The notes under the pieces were generated by a model. The model saw only the letters and a program-made list of their open reading frames with translations. It did no database searches and had not been told where the DNA came from. The position numbers and the translations under genes are program-made. From Clostridia bacterium (lineage in GTDB: Bacteria > Bacillota > Clostridia > Oscillospirales > Acutalibacteraceae): DNA of 64,000 nt. Of the stretch, positions 62,124 through 64,000 are shown one piece after another (position 1 is the first letter of the stretch; every line of letters begins with the position of its first letter). The DNA lies in contig JAFXLD010000037.1 of NCBI GenBank assembly GCA_017531385.1, positions 1 through 64,000 on the forward strand, written 5' to 3'.

Positions 62124-63179
62124 TCAGAGTACATCAAGTTCTTTTAGATAAGCTACAGTTCTCTTTGTTCCTTCAATGTGATTATACAATGATTTCCAAC
62201 CGAGGGCTTCAAGTTTTTTCACGCTGAGAACAGCTCTTGTGACTTTTGAATAACCTGCCTTTGCAAGGTCTGTCGAAAGATCAAAAACGACATCTTTTCC
62301 GCTTGCAGCAGCCGCAGCAGCTGCAAAATCACGGAGCATTATTCCGCCCTCACAGTCGGCAACATTGTATACACTGCCCTTTTCACCGTGAGAGAGCATT
62401 TTCAGCATACCTGTCGCACAGTCACCCACATAGCCAAATGAAAAGACCTGTGTACCGGGACTTTTGAGAACGATGTCCTCGTTTCTGACTGCATTACCGA
62501 TAAACTGAGTAGGAGCTTTTGTGTCTTCGGGAATGACCGTTGCACCGTAGATTCTTCCGATTCTCGCATTGACAAAATCAATGCCGTATTCACTCATATA
62601 GGCATTACACATGGCCTCAGAGGCTCTTTTGCCAGACGGATAACCGGCTCTTACGGTATTGCAGTCAACATATCCGCTGTAAAGTTCATCAAATTCATCA
62701 ATATCGTCACTTCCCGTGCCGTATGCTTCAACAGAAGAACAGAACATGAATCTTTTTGTGTTATATTTTCTCACACACTCAAGAAGATTATGCGTTGCAA
62801 TTATGTTTGTACAGATAGTATCAACCGGCTTATTTGCATAGTCAAGAGGTGATGTGTTACTTGCCGCATGAATGACATAATCGGGTTTGTTTTCACAAAA
62901 AATCTTTTCACAGAAAGTAGTATCATTCACATCACCGATAACGGGAACAAAATTCTCTTTATAATCACCGAAACGGATATTCATTCTTTCTTCATTTCTG
63001 TCGATGGCAACAACCTTTATATTGCCCTTTGCCATAAGCAGATCAACAATATAATTGCCGATAAGACCTGCCGCACCGGTTATGAGAACAGTGCTGTCAG
63101 CAAGTGTTTCAAAGACATCTGAGAACTTTGAAAGATAAATTTCAAGCTCTTTTTTGTAGTCAGGTGATTTTATATACAT
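62124..63179 (-). CDS. NAD-dependent sugar-nucleotide epimerase/dehydratase (extended SDR)
   Basis: 351 residues. Rossmann start VLITGAAGLIGNYIVDLLMA, HAASNTSPLDYANKP, FCSSVEAYGTG, the catalytic pattern Tyr-x3-Lys in GYPSGKRASEAMCNAY and ARIGRIYGATV. Acts on a nucleotide sugar, probably supplying a building block for the surface polymer. It starts 3 bp after the acyltransferase gene and precedes the dehydrogenase gene by 16 bp. Confidence 0.92.
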   Translation of the reverse strand: MYIKSPDYKKELEIYLSKFSDVFETLADSTVLITGAAGLIGNYIVDLLMAKGNIKVVAIDRNEERMNIRFGDYKENFVPVIGDVNDTTFCEKIFCENKPDYVIHAASNTSPLDYANKPVDTICTNIIATHNLLECVRKYNTKRFMFCSSVEAYGTGSDDIDEFDELYSGYVDCNTVRAGYPSGKRASEAMCNAYMSEYGIDFVNARIGRIYGATVIPEDTKAPTQFIGNAVRNEDIVLKSPGTQVFSFGYVGDCATGMLKMLSHGEKGSVYNVADCEGGIMLRDFAAAAAAASGKDVVFDLSTDLAKAGYSKVTRAVLSVKKLEALGWKSLYNHIEGTKRTVAYLKELDVL

Positions 63180-63182
63180 AAT

Positions 63183-64000
63183 TTATTTCTCCTGTATGAA
63201 TTTTGATTTTATAACTTTTTTAGCATAAACATAAACTGCCGATGCGATAAGGGTAATAACAAAAACAATAACAGGCATAACTGCACTGAGTTTTTCACCG
63301 ACAGGGACAAAAACTCCGATTGAAAGAATTTTGCCGATAACATTCTTGACCATGATATGAAAAATATAAACATAGAGCGAATATTCGGCACCGAACACAG
63401 CCAGTTTTCCTGTACTTACCGCACCTTCTTTTTTCAGAACAAAAATAAACAGAGCGCTCACAGCAAAAAACGTGCCGATATAGAGGCTTTTCTGTGTATG
63501 CAATAATTCAACTGCAACAGCTTCGGCAGTAAAAATAAGCATAATCACTATCAGTGAGATATCAGAAAATCTATTTTTCAGTTTTTCTTCATTTGCTCTT
63601 ATCCAATGACCGAACATAAAAAACGGAAGTCCTATAAACAGCCAGTTTCTGTAAAGATATGCTTTTGTCATAATTTCCGGAGGATTCTCTGTAAATTCGA
63701 GAAGCTCACGAAGTATAACACCTGCAAGAAACAACACCGGAATAAGAAAATACATTTTTTTTGTAATGCCTTTTTTCTCAAAGAAAAAGAAAACGACAGT
63801 AGCATAAACAAGAGCAAGAAGGAACCATAGCGGCTCCATAACACGGGGATGATTGAAAACAAAAAATTCAATAATTGCATCAATCGAAAATTTGTTGGTC
63901 AGATAATTCATCAATGATCCGTTCATGATATGAGCAAATGAATCATATGCCAGATACAACAGAAAACTTCCTGCAAAAATTGTACACAAATGTCTGATTT
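63183..64000 (-). CDS. Acyltransferase 3 family membrane protein (N-terminus outside the window)
   Basis: The frame stays open to the end of the window, so the true start is beyond base 64000; 272 codons are seen. At least eight membrane spans, among them VMEPLWFLLALVYATVVFFF and RNWLFIGLPFFMFGHWIRAN, with the latter typical of acyltransferase_3/OafA-type O-acetylases. The conserved His of the first helix would lie outside. Upstream gene of the IspD-like operon: O-acetylation of the surface polymer is likely. Confidence 0.85.
   Translation of the reverse strand, partial: IRHLCTIFAGSFLLYLAYDSFAHIMNGSLMNYLTNKFSIDAIIEFFVFNHPRVMEPLWFLLALVYATVVFFFFEKKGITKKMYFLIPVLFLAGVILRELLEFTENPPEIMTKAYLYRNWLFIGLPFFMFGHWIRANEEKLKNRFSDISLIVIMLIFTAEAVAVELLHTQKSLYIGTFFAVSALFIFVLKKEGAVSTGKLAVFGAEYSLYVYIFHIMVKNVIGKILSIGVFVPVGEKLSAVMPVIVFVITLIASAVYVYAKKVIKSKFIQEK

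Overview
The window looks like chromosome from a spore-forming, low-GC Firmicute of the class Clostridia, most likely a gut Ruminococcaceae/Oscillospiraceae relative. The reasons are the sporulation genes (yunB, spmA, spmB), a SpoVD/FtsI-like PBP, a rubredoxin-first ('reverse') rubrerythrin beside a Fur/PerR regulator, many secreted proteins ending in dockerin-like 'D-A-R-x-x-L-R-x-S-A' calcium-binding repeats, GH43 and other glycoside hydrolases with GPH sugar symporters, and strong AGGAGG ribosome sites. No rRNA, tRNA or CRISPR array was recognised. The taxonomic placement is inference.

Layout. 0-6 kb: accessory genes: a truncated terpene-cyclase-like repeat protein, an alpha/beta hydrolase, a Phd/ParE-type toxin-antitoxin pair, a large AT-rich orphan protein ending in a HEPN-type RxxxxH motif, and an S66 (MccF/LD-carboxypeptidase) peptidase preceded by what reads as a complete attenuator: consensus promoter, 18-codon leader peptide, antiterminator pairing and terminator. 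6-10 kb: a plasmid-like island with a Rep-like double winged-helix protein, a second winged-helix protein, three small ribbon-helix-helix proteins, small orphan genes and a repeated TCATAATTA word. 10-22 kb: mostly housekeeping: PerR-rubrerythrin, GH43 plus GPH symporter, HAD hydrolase, ligA, yunB, histidine phosphatase, cysteine desulfurase-thiI.

22-29 kb: one eight-gene leftward operon of an ECF sigma factor, its DUF4367-type anti-sigma factor and six secreted paralogous dockerin-like proteins, with an ECF-type promoter in front. 29-49 kb: PHP phosphoesterase, EF-G paralogue, cyclophilin, a large glycoside hydrolase, two COG0523 (CobW) metallochaperones (one with a 4 x 60-bp His/Cys repeat, one fused to a TIGR03943/DUF1980-like domain), a secreted beta-repeat protein, the lon-engB-lysA operon, a GPH symporter broken by a stop codon, and a MacB-type ABC transporter. 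49-58 kb: a large dockerin protein, three tiny amphipathic-helix peptide genes, a three-gene cluster of unknown proteins, a metallophosphoesterase, a DUF5058 membrane pair, spmAB and an AbrB-type regulator. 58-64 kb: a PBP, then an operon of IspD-like cytidylyltransferase, 2-hydroxyacid dehydrogenase, epimerase and acyltransferase, probably for a surface polymer.

Two kinds of repeat sit exactly at gene borders. Family A (about 190 bp, two copies) has AACAATAAT-type ends, period-7 tandem repeats that are self-complementary within each copy but differ in sequence between copies, and hairpins with compensatory changes. Family B (about 275 bp, two copies) has long terminal inverted repeats and a shared AAGGCGACAGCCTT core. 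Both contribute stop codons or ribosome sites to adjacent genes. With the S66 attenuator, the ECF/dockerin operon and the amphipathic micropeptides, these are the parts most worth following up.
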